64,000 nt of DNA from Glandiceps talaboti (GCF_964340395.1 NC_135561.1:16527961-16591960); one strand, 5' to 3'; positions 12,144 to 25,315 are shown, numbered from the stretch's first letter. The notes: generated from the sequence alone by a model not told the origin. Program-made: numbers and translations.

Positions 12144-12196
12144 TCGACAACAACAACTACAACAACAACAACAATAATAATAACAACAACAACAAT
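12090..12196. repeat. Microsatellite (AAC/AAT)n
   Basis: About 35 units of AAT, AAC and occasional GAC/TAC. Confidence 0.95.
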
Positions 12197-12320
12197 AAAA
12201 CATAACATTCATCGAAAGTTAACCATTATTATAAAGTATACTGTTACAGTATTTAGGAGTATAGTCGATAACAAGCACATCTCCCCCTCATCGTATCTTT
12301 TCAGATTAACTGATAATTGT

Positions 12321-12550
12321 TGGTGAAAAACATAAAAACTCGTCGAATTCGCAGTATAACTTCGTTATAGGACAAGTCCTTGGCCATTTACTGTAAATAA
12401 TTGGATACTTTTGGTAGCCCCTTATTTCGTCTCCGACGCAAAATAACGGAGGGGTTACCAAAAGTGTCCAATTATTTACAGTAAATGGCCAAGGACTTGT
12501 CCTATAACGAAGTTATACTGCGAATTCGACGAGTTTTATGTTTTTCACCA
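12321..12550. mobile_element. 230-bp near-perfect palindrome (foldback MITE)
   Basis: The left arm begins TGGTGAAAAACATAAAAACT and the right arm ends in its inverse, AAAACTCGTC paired with GACGAGTTTT. The arms run about 100 bp with very few differences (one extra A, GATACT versus GACACT, a 4-nt indel near the centre). The loop is about 12 nt (CGTCTCCGACGC). It would fold as one long hairpin if transcribed or single-stranded. No coding capacity and no obvious target duplication. Confidence 0.85.
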
Positions 12551-12884
12551 CAGAGTCAGCCTTGTTAACTACAACCCTGCTATTTAACCTCTTACCCATT
12601 ATCATGTCAATTACAAAATTCACTATAGAAATTCCATCCCGCATATTTCGGCCAAATAATCTTACATTTTCCTCAAAAGGTTAGTGTGACATTCCTAAAC
12701 AAGGAATCGTTCTGTAACAAAATGACAATCCCAAATCGAGCAGTATTTCCTTTTATACCCACCAGCAGTTCTGTTGCTAACCCTGATGCACATACACGTT
12801 ATGTCAATGATCAAATGCTGTATGGAGACCTACTTTCTGCACCTCGCTTTATAGTGATTCTGGTTATAGAGCATGTCGTTGGAT

Positions 12885-12908
12885 AGACAGACAGACAGAC
12901 AGACAGAC

Positions 12909-12968
<60 letters not shown>
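12885..12968. repeat. Microsatellite (GACA)n(GATA)n
   Basis: Six GACA units followed by about 15 GATA units. Confidence 0.95.
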
Positions 12969-12969
<1 letters not shown>

Positions 12970-12999
12970 CAGAACTAGAGGTACTGTGTTGGATCCGGA

Positions 13000-15340
13000 G
13001 TCGAGCGAAGGTAAGGGCGATTTTTTACACAAGCTTTACACACTGACAGGTGCAGAATTAGGCGTGGTATCACACTGAGTTATAGGCAGGGCAGCAAATT
13101 GGTTGCAATGTAACAGTGACAAAGCGGGGACAGTGCCATATAAATGATTAACAAGCTGTGGACAGTTTCATTCATGATTTTAAAGTGTTCGTGGACAGTT
13201 TATTTCATGGATTAATGGTATGCCAACACTTTCTTTGTGTTTCGAAATTTGTAAAAAACAAAAACAAAAACAAAACATTATACAGGATGCCGATTTGTTT
13301 AGCAGGCGGGGCATGAATTAGTATACCATAAAATTAATTAAAAATAGAATTGAACAGATGCTTTTTTTTTACGGCGAGCGAAATGTTTTATAGAAAAACA
13401 TACTGTACTGTAAAGTGATATCTATAGATGACATGACAATATGGAAACAGAAATAAATTTAAATTTATGTTACTATGCGAGTGTCTTTGTACCGGGTATG
13501 TACTACTTGTATAACTAACTTGGTCGTAAAAATGACACCAGATGATTGTGAGTGCAGAAAAAAATCCCACATAGGGATCATGATGAATGTACACAATTTA
13601 TCCCATTTTAACGAGAAAGGAAAAGTATATGCTGAGATGTGTTTTTGTATTTCAAACAAAGAAATATTGCGAGTACTTTTTTATAAACGATAGAGAGATG
13701 AGAAGCGATTTTCTAACGTAACTATGCTTAACGCCAACTCATTTAGAAGAATAAAATTTAACTTATTAAGATATCCTTGGTCCAGAAATGTTCATCATTT
13801 CGGTGTTGAAGAGCCAACGTTACGTTCTCACACTTCTGAAGTAATACGGTATATTCATATCATGTTACTAGGCAACTCGTCAATGTTGTTGGTTTAAGTA
13901 GAGAGTCATCAAAAGGTGCGTTAGAATGAATTGTTCTTCACACGAGAACAGTCGCCCCCGAGTTCACGCGAGGACTCTGCAACACTCGTCGTGCAAAAGA
14001 GAGACCCGGATGGAACATTAGTGGAAGGCCGCCGGGTCAAGTAAAAATTACATGTACAACTAGGTCCGTTCATATCACCGAATTACAGTTTCATATGAGG
14101 CTACACAGTGTATGGACGTGGACAGTATATTACCTGTGGCGTTTTTGCCTTCATCAGAAATGTTTTGAAACCCAATACTTTCATAGTGATCGATAATTTA
14201 TTTCTACTTGCTTTAGAGTCTTTGTCCGGCAGAAGAAAATATCAAACTGCAGGTCAAAATATGACAAGTCACACATGAACGTAATCAACTAATACCCGAG
14301 TAGGGATTTTCAATATGTACTAATGTCGATCGTATACCTAAAGATGTTGTTCAAGTTATAGAGTCTTTGGATTATGCTACAGGATGCTGATAATTATGTC
14401 CAGCCTATTATTATCTTATTAGGACGGGTGATTTATTGTTACTTAATTTTTGTAAGACCAAAGCGTCGGAGGTTATATGATTGGAAAGAGCCCCTGTCTC
14501 ACCAGGCTCCGGCTTTGAGTGAGACCATGAAGTCGAACTGAAGGCTATCAGGAAATGAAATCTATGTTCCATGGCCAGTTTTACTCAAAAGAGGTCGAAC
14601 TCAGGGCTATTACGAAATGTTCCAGTTTTACTTCATACATCGTATCGTATACAGTTTATCTTTCATTACACATACACAGTATAGCCTGGAGGGGCAGGGG
14701 GAGGGGCAGTCGCCCCCCTGAGATTTTCAGGAAAAAAACAAGAAAAAAGCAACTTTTCGAATACATAGCTATGTATTAAAATCGTTATTTACGTATTAAG
14801 ATGCGCGATTTGAATTGATGGTTCACTAAAGTCAGTCAAAAGTGATTGTACTTACGCTGACTCCTCGCCAATGTGTCTAATATCTCTATTGTAGCTGGCT
14901 TAACTTTGAATAAAAATGTGTCCAGTTAAAAATTGTAACTTTTGCCGTGTAGCAAATTAAAAATTCTTTGTGTGGGAAAGTGCAAAAGAAGTGCGCACAC
15001 GGACTGACCACTGTGCATTTTCCGCGAGTAACAAGTAGTATTGAAAGTTTCCTTCATTTGAAGACAGCAAGTCGTAATAATGTCTTTTCCTTATATAATA
15101 TGACAGGTATAAGTTGAAATACCTCCATGCTTATATACCAAATTATGTTATCGACGTGTGTTTGTATACCACGTTTGTACTCTGGCAACAACAAGCGACG
15201 ATAAGCATGCTTTAGTAAGTTGAACCTGGCATTAATAACGATTCAATATGCAGGTAAATTAACCGTATAAACCCAGCTTATGTCATTTTAATGAACACGA
15301 ATCCCAAAGGAGAAGTACAGATGCCAAAAAAGAAAATACA
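13000..15340. other. Non-coding stretch, one local duplication
   Basis: No exon or RNA gene recognised. Near 14529-14640 an imperfect duplication repeats the phrase GTCGAACT...GGCTAT...GAAATG about 63 nt apart. GGGG-rich text at 14690-14718 resembles the poly-G contexts at 32330 and 33211. Confidence 0.5.
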
Positions 15341-15344
15341 TTAA

Positions 15345-15477
15345 GATGTTATTCCCCCAATATTTTTCTTCGTTCTGTCAAGGAAAATATGAATGACCTA
15401 AGGGACCATTGTCACTACGAGGCGATAGACTCGTAGTATTTTCGCTTGAATGAAGAAAAATATTGGAAAATAACATA
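15345..15477. mobile_element. Palindromic MITE, copy 2
   Basis: The ends are GATGTTATTCCCCCAATATT and inverted AATATTGGAAAATAACAT, the same termini and CCTAAGGG core as 4576-4729. It folds on itself over about 130 bp. Confidence 0.65.
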
Positions 15478-15553
15478 ACTATACCGGCGCCGGTAACATC
15501 AAAGACAAATCGGGGTAATTTTGAAAGTTTTGACTCATATTTTGAACACAGCA

Positions 15554-15609
15554 GAACCGGTGACGTAGACACGCGTTGTCGGAACCGGTGATGTAGACAC
15601 GGGTTGTTG
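15554..15609. repeat. 28-bp tandem duplication
   Basis: GAACCGGTGACGTAGACACG + CGTTGTCG at 15554-15581 is repeated at 15582-15609 with three substitutions. Confidence 0.85.
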
Positions 15610-16634
15610 TGACATATAATGACCAGAGTATGTTCCCTCGTCTTTGTGCAATTTGGTTCGGGCCTCTTGATAAGTTACTTGGCGTACTTAGCGTCTAGTC
15701 TACAAGGTTTACGTGTACATTGTTCTCAAAGCGATTTCTGTGTGGTTGTATATAACAGAGCTTGTGAACATTAACATAAAATAGGCAGTTTTATTTAGAA
15801 AAAACAAATGCAAAGCGATCGCCATCAGTTAACTTCCATGTGATGATAGAATATCTTGGCAACTGTCTCATGGTATTGAGTTTGTGTTAATTCATATGCA
15901 TCGAGTAAATCTGTCTCTCATCTGTGCAGGCATATATTACACGATTAGCAAGTAGATGTACACTTATTCTTACGACTTACCTACGTAACGACAAGAAGTA
16001 AGGGCATCATTACATAAACTAATGACAAATGGTGTGGTTTATTACTCGAAAACCCTTTTGACGTAGTCAGCCATAAATCACTTGGATCACAGATGGGAAG
16101 CCATGCATTGCCAGCTTTGCTCTAATTTTGACGACATCTTCAATTTTGTACAGCATACGTCTGACTCAATGCTGAACATTGTAGTTAAAATTAATGAATT
16201 GCAAGTATGCTAATTTATGCTAATAGCCATGCACAATTTGAAAAAAAAAACTAGTAATAAAAGAGGATTATCTTGTTCATCATTTGTTTTCCAATGTGAC
16301 AGTTGTCGATGATAATACATGAAGATCGTAATGTTCCACAAGCTGAGTTTACAAGCATTTATAGTTACTCAAGTGAAAATACTTATACATAAATAACCTC
16401 GATTAAATTGTTTAAAACTCATTTAAATGTCGATGCACGCATTATATAACATAATAAATGTCTTCTGGCGGTTGCATAGTAGGGATTTATTGAACCTTTT
16501 CGATACGTATGATAATTTACGTCATCGGATTCTTTATAAATGATATATCTTGGTACCGAGTTTGGGTTCAGTTAATTGCAAGTTTGCTTCTGTAAGTACA
16601 ATACTGCGAGTACCTTGTAAATGTGCAGGGTAAA

Positions 16635-16682
<48 letters not shown>

Positions 16683-17606
16683 CCCACGTGTAAACTCAAT
16701 TTATGCCCCTTTAAGATATTATCCCGACTTTATCCACACTGTCCAAAATAAGCTAAACCCGAATAACTAATCAATTCGCTGGTCTCGTTTGTGTATATAC
16801 TGGTCACAGGACGAGTGACAGCTGTAGAAAACACAGAGGCCAAATTGTTAGAATATTAATCTAACCAGCTTATCAATTCAACAAATGCAACAATGAAGCT
16901 TAAATATTAACACATAATCTCAGACTTTACTCGATTGAATATCAATAATTCATAATTTCAAGGACGTAATATTTTGAATGTTTTTATTTAATTATAATGC
17001 CCATCGTAATATATATACGTACGAAATCTTATCATAACATCTTTTTTATCTCTGAAATGAAAACGTATGGATTATATTTTAACTAATAATTTTGACTAAT
17101 AATCAAAAACGTCACAGACAGACGTACATTACATAACATTAAAAAACTTAACTGATTTTAAGTAACACATGGTCCTTTTGTGCCCTGGGCAGGAGAAGCA
17201 GATTAGTTGTTACCATTGCCATTGATATTTTATACTATGCATGAAGGATTTTATTACCCTAATGTCATGCCGTCAGTGTATATGTATTCTTATTCTTGTA
17301 AAAGGAATAATACACATATTCTATTGTCCCATGGCATTCGACTGCCAATTGAAGTTCAAAATTCAAAGTGAGAAAATTCCATTTCATGTGATATAGGTGT
17401 CACAGTGGAAGTTTGTCAATACATATCAATTTTGATGTCGGCACTTTGATATTAATTCTGAACGTTTATTTAATAAATTAGATTTGTCACCATATATGTG
17501 CATATTTATCTTAAAACGGCTCCTGTGTATTTTACTTGATACTGTGTTATTACATACATGTGTATTGAGCACTATTAATTCAGCATAGACATTTTACATA
17601 TACTGA

Positions 17607-17667
<61 letters not shown>

Positions 17668-18690
17668 TAATTATGTTGATATCAAAGTTTAAACACATAC
17701 ATCATTTCAATTTTTAATATATAAGATAAAATCATAGATCCTGGACTGTGACACAATGATACAATTTACCACTTTCAGCATTTTAGAAGGTGTCCTTGAC
17801 TAACATGGGATCAAATACACTTACTTTATCAACATTGCCTTGTGAACGAAAGCCCTTCTATCCTTACTGTGTCAAGTTTAATTCCCTAAGTCCCTGTCAC
17901 GCCTGTGTTAAGTTTATTATCATGTACAGGGTGTGTTATATTTCTTTTCTAAGTGATCTATACGTAAATCCCTTAACACTATATAACGCTAACGTACAGA
18001 GTTCACTGTGTGCAGTTTTAAATCGGAGGTTCAATTCACAAATCCCCATGTGTCTCATACATTCAAATTGTGGTTAGGTTTGTTGACAACTGGACTGAAT
18101 AGTATTCAATTTAGATGGTTAAAATTTACAAAATGAATGTATTACGTACACAAAAAACCAAATGATTAATGTTTATTGGCAAAAAGTAATTGATATAATT
18201 ACATGCGCAATGCAAGACAAACAGGTATGTTACATGTGAATGGCTGGATTTTGCTCAAGGCACAGTGTGATCGTTACCATGTTAACAGTTCTTATGATCG
18301 AGTAATGAACAATGTAGAAATTAGATATATATAATTTATATCAGTTACGGTAAAGTATTAATCAAAATGATTAAATATGGGGGAATTGATGTAATATCTA
18401 CGTGGTGCTGTTTACAAGCTGATAACAATTCTCTTTGTGAGGTCACACTCTCACTACTTGTCGCTAGGCTGCATGTATAGGTATATGGTATATTTGTGGC
18501 AAGATGATAGTGAAATGATTCTCTGTTTTAAAAAACATCCTGAGATAAAGTGCCCACGGTCCTAAAAAGTTGAACTCAAACAGCTTACTCCTCAAACTTT
18601 GTTGACTGTATACGCTATAAGTCCTCTAGATGGTATCTGTTTATCTTAAAACTAACGTTTTGCAACTTTCTCTTTTACCTTAACTCATTT
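15610..18690. other. Non-coding stretch with two microsatellites
   Basis: Contains (CA)n at about 16636-16679 and (AT)n at about 17608-17665. The frame at 17790-18077 (95 codons) has no recognisable motif. Nothing else is supported. Confidence 0.5.
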
Positions 18691-18691
18691 G

Positions 18692-18955
18692 TATTACACT
18701 AGTAGAAAAAATAGTACAGTTTACGACATTTTCCGTACTATAGTTCAGATTGAGTTCAATTCTGTACTTTTATGTTGATGAGGTGGACGTTTCTGTACTT
18801 TCCCATTAGCGCCTGTCTAATCGGATTATACTCGATCTGAAAAATAGTTCAGATTGCGAGTCGGAAGTGATTTGAATACATTTGCATTTAGTTCAGAATA
18901 TATTCATGAGTTCACCCCCATAACTGGGCAGTAAACAAATGAATATTCAAATCTA
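18692..18955 (+). mobile_element. 255-bp dispersed repeat, copy A
   Basis: Begins ACACTAGTAGAAAAAATAGT and ends ATGAATATTCAAATCTA. An inverted copy at 35932-36195 differs at a single base over about 255 bp (TGTTGATG versus TGCTGATG), so one or both inserted recently or have been homogenised. The internal motif AGTTCAGATTG appears twice, and AGTTCAGAATAT once. There are no terminal inverted repeats and no clear target duplication; no open frame. The class is unresolved (SINE-like, Helitron-like or satellite monomer). Confidence 0.85.
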
Positions 18956-18959
18956 TCTC

Positions 18960-21900
18960 GCCTGCATGTGATTCAAGGCGTGTACACTAATTGTTTGACC
19001 CACAGAAAACTAACAGTAACACTATTTAGTTAGTTAGTTGTCTGTGTTTGACCCCATGAAGGCGGAGGGGGAGGGTGCAAAAGAAAAGGGTTACACACAT
19101 GTACAGTGTATGATATGATGAGAGCTACATTTAATGTACATGTACATACGAACTGACATGTATACGTACATGTACAACTACGCTAGCATGTAAACGTTAG
19201 CAAAAACTCTTACTACTACCTCAGACCACTAAAATACTAGAGTGGTCTGAGCTACTACTACTTGCAAAAAGTATTTACAAGCATTTCCATGTAGGTCAAT
19301 GAAATATCACCTATGTGGGTTATACTTCAATAGTCGGTCAAACAGCGTAAAGGTCTACATTCTACAATGACAGACATGATTGTTCAACTCGGTGCGATCT
19401 AAGATGAATTCACGGTGTATATTTGGTTACGTCGCCTTTGAATTGATGATGACGACTCGTCCGACCTAGACTGTTCTGGTCCAGTTTCAAGTGAAAGTCA
19501 GAATTATCACGGTGCCATTGATTATACTAACTGTGATGAAACTCGCCCACTCTAGTCTCTATGACTTCATTAGCCCCAAAATGCAAGAACTTAATAATGG
19601 TATTGTAAATCGAAGTTCATGCATGCTCTGACTGTCGCCTGTTTTTTGTTTTCTTACATTTTATACAATTTTGAATTGTTAGCTTTGTATTTCCTGCATT
19701 AATGTTGAAAACTGGTCTTTTTACTGTGCGTCTTCAATGCGCAGGTAAAATAGTGTGTTAATCTAGCATCGTGAGTACGCGCTCGCTTATGGTTTCGCAT
19801 ACCTTGGACTGCCTGTCATTCAGTATTGTTTTAGCCTATTTATTTCTAAAGAAAAATGGTCTGTAAAGGGACTGCTTTAGTTGTCACAGTGCCTTTGTGG
19901 ATTTATAAATCGATTTATGACAAGTGAGTCTACCTATTTGTTTTCCGACCCACTCAGTCAAGGAGTGCGATACACCAATCACCGTGTATTTAGCTTTGTA
20001 TACAGTGTATGGATAATAGCAAGTTTCGGGACTGAAAAATCATAAATTGTTTGTTAGACTTATTTTTTATTCAATGTAATCTGGGTTGATTGGGAATTTT
20101 CAGATATCAGGATTTAAACCTCGGATTTCAACTCAGAAAGGCTATATTTTTTGCCTCAGTCTGAATTATATTAGTAGAACTCTCACCAACGTTCCCAATG
20201 TGAAGTGATCTGAAAGTTGGTGAGAGGTCCTCACGTTGGATTGCAGCACTGCATGTTCTTGCCGAGAAGATAAAGAGGTGTAGTAATTATGGTTTAAAAC
20301 TGACTTTTACAAACGCCAGTCGTGTAGGGTCTATGATGTTTTATGTTGTGGATGAATGCGGCACTTTGATCTGCACCTCAGACCACTATAATAGGAACAG
20401 ACTAGAATCGCTTTTTGTTTTAGGTGTGAATGGGGCTCTAAACCCATCTTCTCTGTCGTGCATGGTTACCCTTCAAACCTGCTTCAAGCCGAACGTTGTG
20501 CAAAACGATACTTCGTGTCTTTACGGGTTTTTTTTGCAATTGTGTTTTAGTGGCCTGAGTCTGAACAAGTGTTCATACAGTACAGCAAAGTCCCACCAAC
20601 AAAATCCATAGCAATAGATGCAGGAAAACCTCAGTATGGGCGACGGTGAAATCATGGTGTTAATTCTAAAACTTTTGAAAGCAAGAACATATGTTTGTGC
20701 AACTTTTGTATTAAAAGCATACCATTCCAATTCAAGGACACCGATTTTGTTCAGAAATGGTGGTAGGACTATAATCCTTCCTACCTCCTTCCTTCCTACC
20801 TCCATAGTTCAAAACCGCTGATCGTAACTGCATGGTACAGCGCATCTACATTTATTTCTGAGTTCCGGAGGGCATTATTTGATAAGTACCCCATTCGTCC
20901 CTGTATTACTATTAGATCTTGTATAGTCATAACATTACAAAGATATGTGATTGTTGTGATCATTTCATTTGCTCATTATGTATTCAAGTGTAGTCAAATT
21001 TTCTTAGGTGTATGAGCAACTTTACTTCACCAATAAATTCTACTTTCTCACGAGTATTGTAAAATAACATGGCTATAATATGATACTACACAGCACGTTT
21101 TAGACGTATTTGCATATCAATGTCATCTTCAAATTTTCTTGAAGAATTCTTCATCTAGATACTCTAACATACCTGCACACCAAATGTCAGCCCATTCAAT
21201 CGATTAGTTTTGCGGCTGTCATTCATTTTTACTTTGAATTCTTTTATTTACAAAACAAATGACAGTTTTTGACCCCAAAAATGACCAAAAACAGAAAATT
21301 GAAAATATCTTGCTGTCATAAACAAATATGAATAGACTTCTCGATAAAATTCCATTTACTCATTGGGAACATCGAACGTACAATGTCAAAAAGTCGCACT
21401 GGCGCAAAGTATCATGGGAAAACTTTCTTTGGCACACCTCACTTAGGAAATATAGCCGCAACAAAAAGTTAATACTGGGATCATGTCTTTTTAAATTTAG
21501 CCTTTACCTTATAGAATAGAAGTATCAAAAGTGTATGCACTAACAAGTATCTGTGGTTTGTGCAAACATGCCAAATCGCTGATGATTGTTAAACAACAAA
21601 ACTTTGCATACCATTGTCATTAATAATTCTACGTTTTACTTCTGAATCAGTTCTAAACACTTACGATTGAAATGATCGTCAACGATACGCTGATTTGTAG
21701 TTGAGGGTAATTAAAAATATTTTACAATGACGATTTCGACCATTAGCCGATGGAGGTGACCCCAACCAAACCTGTCACAAGATGTAAACTTGCACACTTT
21801 TTTTGTGTCAATATGTCTGTTCTGGTCAGTCTGTTTTGGGAATTTATGGTACACTCACTGTCGCAGTTTTCAGCCAGGGTCACGTTATTCGACGATTACT

Positions 21901-23220
21901 ATTTGGATAAACACTGCAAAAAAGTAACACCCGTCATTGTTGCTTAGACATTTTCCTAGGGTCTTTTTCAACATGATTTATAGTAAGAAGTAACTTTGTT
22001 GATGGTGTAGTCACTGAATTTATAACCCTACATCGATGACTTAGTAATTGAACACGCAAATGAATTATCATGAACACTGATCTACAACCGATCCGACCCT
22101 GGGATTCGATCACAATTCATGGCGTCGCTTGCCAGTCTATGTCTATGTCTTGGTCACGCAAACGTGAACACTCTGATATCTGAAACACTTCTTTGCTCCA
22201 GATACGCACCTTTTTTTCATGGAAAATGTCATATAGTTTGAAGTAAGCTGGGAGAAAATATTAATGAGATATTTGTAGATTTAAATAAGAGTGAAATGAT
22301 AGTCAAGTGATTTTGAACCATCTCCGTGTATTTTGCTTTAGCGAAAACACTGACAACTACTAGTATGTGATCGCCCGGTCGTCAAATTGCAAAGAACAAT
22401 GAAGAACAGCTGAACACCTTCCTGTGGTCATCTGTTCCTTTCCGTACCGACTCTCAATTGTTTTGCTGCGTTTACTTGTATATCTTTAATAACAATAGTT
22501 TTTTAACTAACACCAATGTTCTTCCACTTTCTTTGCTTTCAAAATCAGTCACTTACTGTTGTAGCCAGTCAAAGACAGCCATCCTCAACTGGAAACACAC
22601 CATGACAACAAAGATATACCAGAAAGTCATGACGTTTTGAATCATATCATTCGGCCCCCAACCCTGTTTTTGACAATTAAAAAATGCTCTACTACCCATC
22701 ACAGCCAGTATCAATCAGACTTTTTCCATATATTATATTCCACCCTAACTTAACCCATATGACCGCCCCATTTATAACTCGTATGTCCGGACATGAACAT
22801 GATTGGCTTTTCGCTGACCAAGGGGTATGAGACCATATGTGGAAGTGGGGGATAAGCTTATCAAATATGACCGTAGTTCCATGTAAATTAAAACTTATAG
22901 TTATGCTTATAGTCGTTACGTTTTCAGTTTATTGTGGTACCCGCTTGATGCTTTCTCTGAAGATGCCGACGGGATCAGTCTAAAATTCAGTTCTGGTGTA
23001 TAAACTACAATGTATCACACATATCATGACTCTCACTATCCAATCCATCGGCTATACACTGGAGAACACAAGGACTATACTGACTGTTTTCTATCCAGCA
23101 CGAAATAAATTGAGAATACGTGGAACTTATATGTACATGAACAGTAGCTCCGACAACTCTGACAAGTCTCTATATACCCCACCAGGCCTCTTTGCTGGAG
23201 TTCGCGGAGCGTGTGTTGTC
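18960..23220. other. Non-coding stretch, small hairpins only
   Basis: No exon, LINE or RNA gene recognised. It holds the CTCAGACCAC hairpin at 19225-19256 and an 11-bp stem (CTCTCACCAAC / GTTGGTGAGAG) at 20180-20226. Frames at 20333-20611, 20521-20805, 21328-21519 and 22996-23238 lack any motif. Confidence 0.5.
19225..19256. mobile_element. Ultra-short palindrome, CTCAGACCAC family
   Basis: Arms CTCAGACCACT and AGTGGTCTGAG are separated by 10 nt (32 bp in all), with CTACTAC directly on both sides (7-bp direct repeat). The flank is itself TAC-rich, so the apparent duplication could be coincidental. Confidence 0.45.
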
Positions 23221-23230
23221 AGTGCTAATC

Positions 23231-23374
23231 TCGTCTAGTTCCTATCACCGTGTTCCTAAACAGTATCGTTACCATTTACACCTCCACTCACTAAACTTGG
23301 TTTAGTCATAGAAAATAGAGAGGACCCTCCCTATTGTCTATGGTTTAGTTAGATACCAATTGGCATCTGGACTA
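23231..23374 (+). mobile_element. TAGTCT-ended MITE, copy 1, with nested palindrome
   Basis: Starts TCGTCTAGTTCCTAT and ends GGCATCTGGACTA. It is flanked by GTGCTAATC / GAGCTAATC, a 9-bp target duplication with one mismatch (23222-23230, 23375-23383). It shares CAGTATC(G/A)TTACCATTTA, ACCTCCACTCAC and the 3' end with the copy at 30295-30671, but lacks about 300 bp of its middle. A 35-bp palindrome with its own 8-bp duplication sits inside at 23307-23341. Confidence 0.75.
23307..23341 (+). mobile_element. Ultra-short palindrome insertion 1 (35 bp)
   Basis: Arm CATAGAAAATAGAGAGG faces CCTCCCTATTGTCTAT. It is flanked by a perfect 8-bp direct repeat GGTTTAGT (23299-23306, 23342-23349). The paralogous host element at 30648 reads GGTTTAGT once, with no palindrome, giving an empty site. 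Confidence 0.8.
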
Positions 23375-23930
23375 GAGCTAATCACGAGTCCATCACAACG
23401 TGCATGCATCATTTTCTGATGTCCGCATTTTGGACATTGAAGTAAATGATTTTACATTTCTGAGTCTCATTCTGTATTTTTCCACTGTTCTATATGTGGT
23501 AGCTACTACTTTTGGCACAATTAAAAAAAAAGATGTTACGAAGACGAAAAAAAATATAATCGAGATGCACGATAAACATTTTTGGAAAAAAAGTCACATA
23601 AATGACTGCAGTATCCATATTTTTAATTGGCATGATTGAAGACTTTAAAAAATGAATGATGATAAAAGTGAGATTTTGCCTCAGTGATGGTTTTTCTATA
23701 CAAGCGATAACATCACGATACCGGGTACTTCACAAACATTATCTCACTGACTTCAAAACCATAGTGACTAAATCGTTTCGTACAATTAGACGGCATGATG
23801 TTTTTTACGTCTCGCACAAGCATATACAATGGTACACTTTACCAAATTGTAATAGACCATGTAAATATTACATTGACCGATGCAGATCTTGCTCGCGCAG
23901 GTTGGGTAGATTTATATGCTACGTTATGCC

Positions 23931-24257
23931 TTAGGCCTAAAAAATAACTGTTTGGTTTCTGTTACCCGACCCACCTAGTTTTTCACTGCCGACCCTTAAC
24001 TTTTTTTTACGTGTTCTTGAAAAACTAACAAAATCGCAACAATTGTGAAGTCTCACGAGACATAGTGGATGCAGAAACTGACATCAACTTAAAAAGACAA
24101 TATAAAACTGTTCCTCCAATCTGTAATGGTTGTACATCTAATGGAAAGAAGCCAATAACACAGAGATCATTTGGAAAAAATGGAAAACCAGAATTAGACA
24201 CTCGCACATTAATAAAAATAAATCTACCTACCCCACCTATTTATTTATTTTGCCTAA
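23931..24257 (+). mobile_element. TTAGGC-ended MITE, complete copy
   Basis: Terminal inverted repeats are TTAGGCCTAAAAAATAA and TTATTTATTTTGCCTAA. Internal landmarks are GTTACCCGACCCACCTAG, GAAGTCTCACGAGACATAGT and CTACCTACCCCACCT. An inverted copy lies at 42552-42890 and a fragment at 27451-27585. It is about 327 bp with no protein. Short peptides read through both full copies are nearly identical (SVSAST.SRETS), which shows homology rather than coding. Confidence 0.8.
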
Positions 24258-24401
24258 TCGGAACAACACAATTTTTTTAATAGGCCTATTTCCTAACTCA
24301 AGCTTAAATTATTGGACCCTTGTGAACCAAAAATGTGCGAAAATACAACGCCAAAATAGTAACGCTTTGCACGGTTTTCACACTGAGCAATACGATTAGA
24401 T

Positions 24402-24430
24402 CATAGACAGTGAAGTTCTCCAGTGTCTCT
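24402..24430 (+). mobile_element. Ultra-short palindrome insertion 2 (29 bp)
   Basis: Arm CATAGACAGTGAAG faces CCAGTGTCTCT. Flanks are GATTAGAT (24394-24401) and GGTTAGAC (24431-24438), 6 of 8 identical, consistent with an aged target duplication. Confidence 0.6.
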
Positions 24431-24636
24431 GGTTAGACCGACAACAATGAAACCGTTAGCGGGATCTCAGAGTCATACTCATTCACATACAATTTTTTAT
24501 GGCTGTTCACGTTGGTTAGCAACATCTCTGTCTTTGAGTTTGAATGAAATCGCTGCCATTCCCTACAGGAAACTGTTCTATGGAATTACATGCCAGGAGC
24601 GCTTTCAATATCATAGAATGTTTTGTTGATCTTTTT

Positions 24637-24683
24637 TTTTCTTTTTTTCTTTTTTTTTTTTTTTTTTTTGGGGGGGGGGGGGT
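24637..24683 (+). repeat. Poly-T / poly-G tract
   Basis: A T-rich run with two CTTT breaks is followed directly by about 13 G. Confidence 0.95.
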
Positions 24684-25315
24684 CGACAACTTTTACCAAG
24701 ACAACCATTATATTAATCATTATAGTAATTACCTAGCATGGCTAATAGCCATACTGAGGTAGAACTGTAGATTGCTAAAATGTTATGGGTTGCTGGTTGT
24801 ACACAACCTCAGCATATGCCACTTGACTTTCAGGCATTAATAGGTGGCAGAAATAGTCCGCACCAGGGCCGCTCTGTAGTCCGCATAAAAGGGTGACTAA
24901 GCCCAGACAATATTGTCCAGACCAGATTTGGAGGTGTGAACGCATTTAAAGCTGACTCGGTTCTAAATCTTGGTGCATATTCATGAGGTCGACACCTAGA
25001 AAATGAACCATGTGTACATTTCTTTTGTCTTTTGTTAGTTAATTTATGCGGGTAAACTGTGTCTTCACTAACATTTTCCACTAAAAGTTTCAAAATTGTC
25101 TTGTTTTTTGAAGGACTACTATAATAATATTTCACCGCCCTTGCTTTATTGTCATATCAGGAAAGTAAAGAACTTGACAAAAGCTATTCAAAACAAAGTA
25201 ATCAAAGTTGCAAAACCAAAATGGTGCCGTGGAGAGTTGTGTCTGGTCATGTTCTGATCATGGAAGTATAACCCACGGTCTGATCTAGTAGCAGTATATC
25301 AACGACGAATCTACA

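Noticed and set aside
20180-20226. 11-bp stem CTCTCACCAAC / GTTGGTGAGAG with 25-nt loop
   Set aside because: No flanking duplication and no second copy; could be chance.
24025-24207. Minus-strand frame whose peptide (SVSASTMSRETS) recurs at 42598-42822
   Set aside because: The match is explained by two copies of one MITE; neither frame is otherwise gene-like.
24830-25135. 101-codon minus-strand frame
   Set aside because: No recognised motif, no splice or promoter context, codon use not distinguishable from background by eye.
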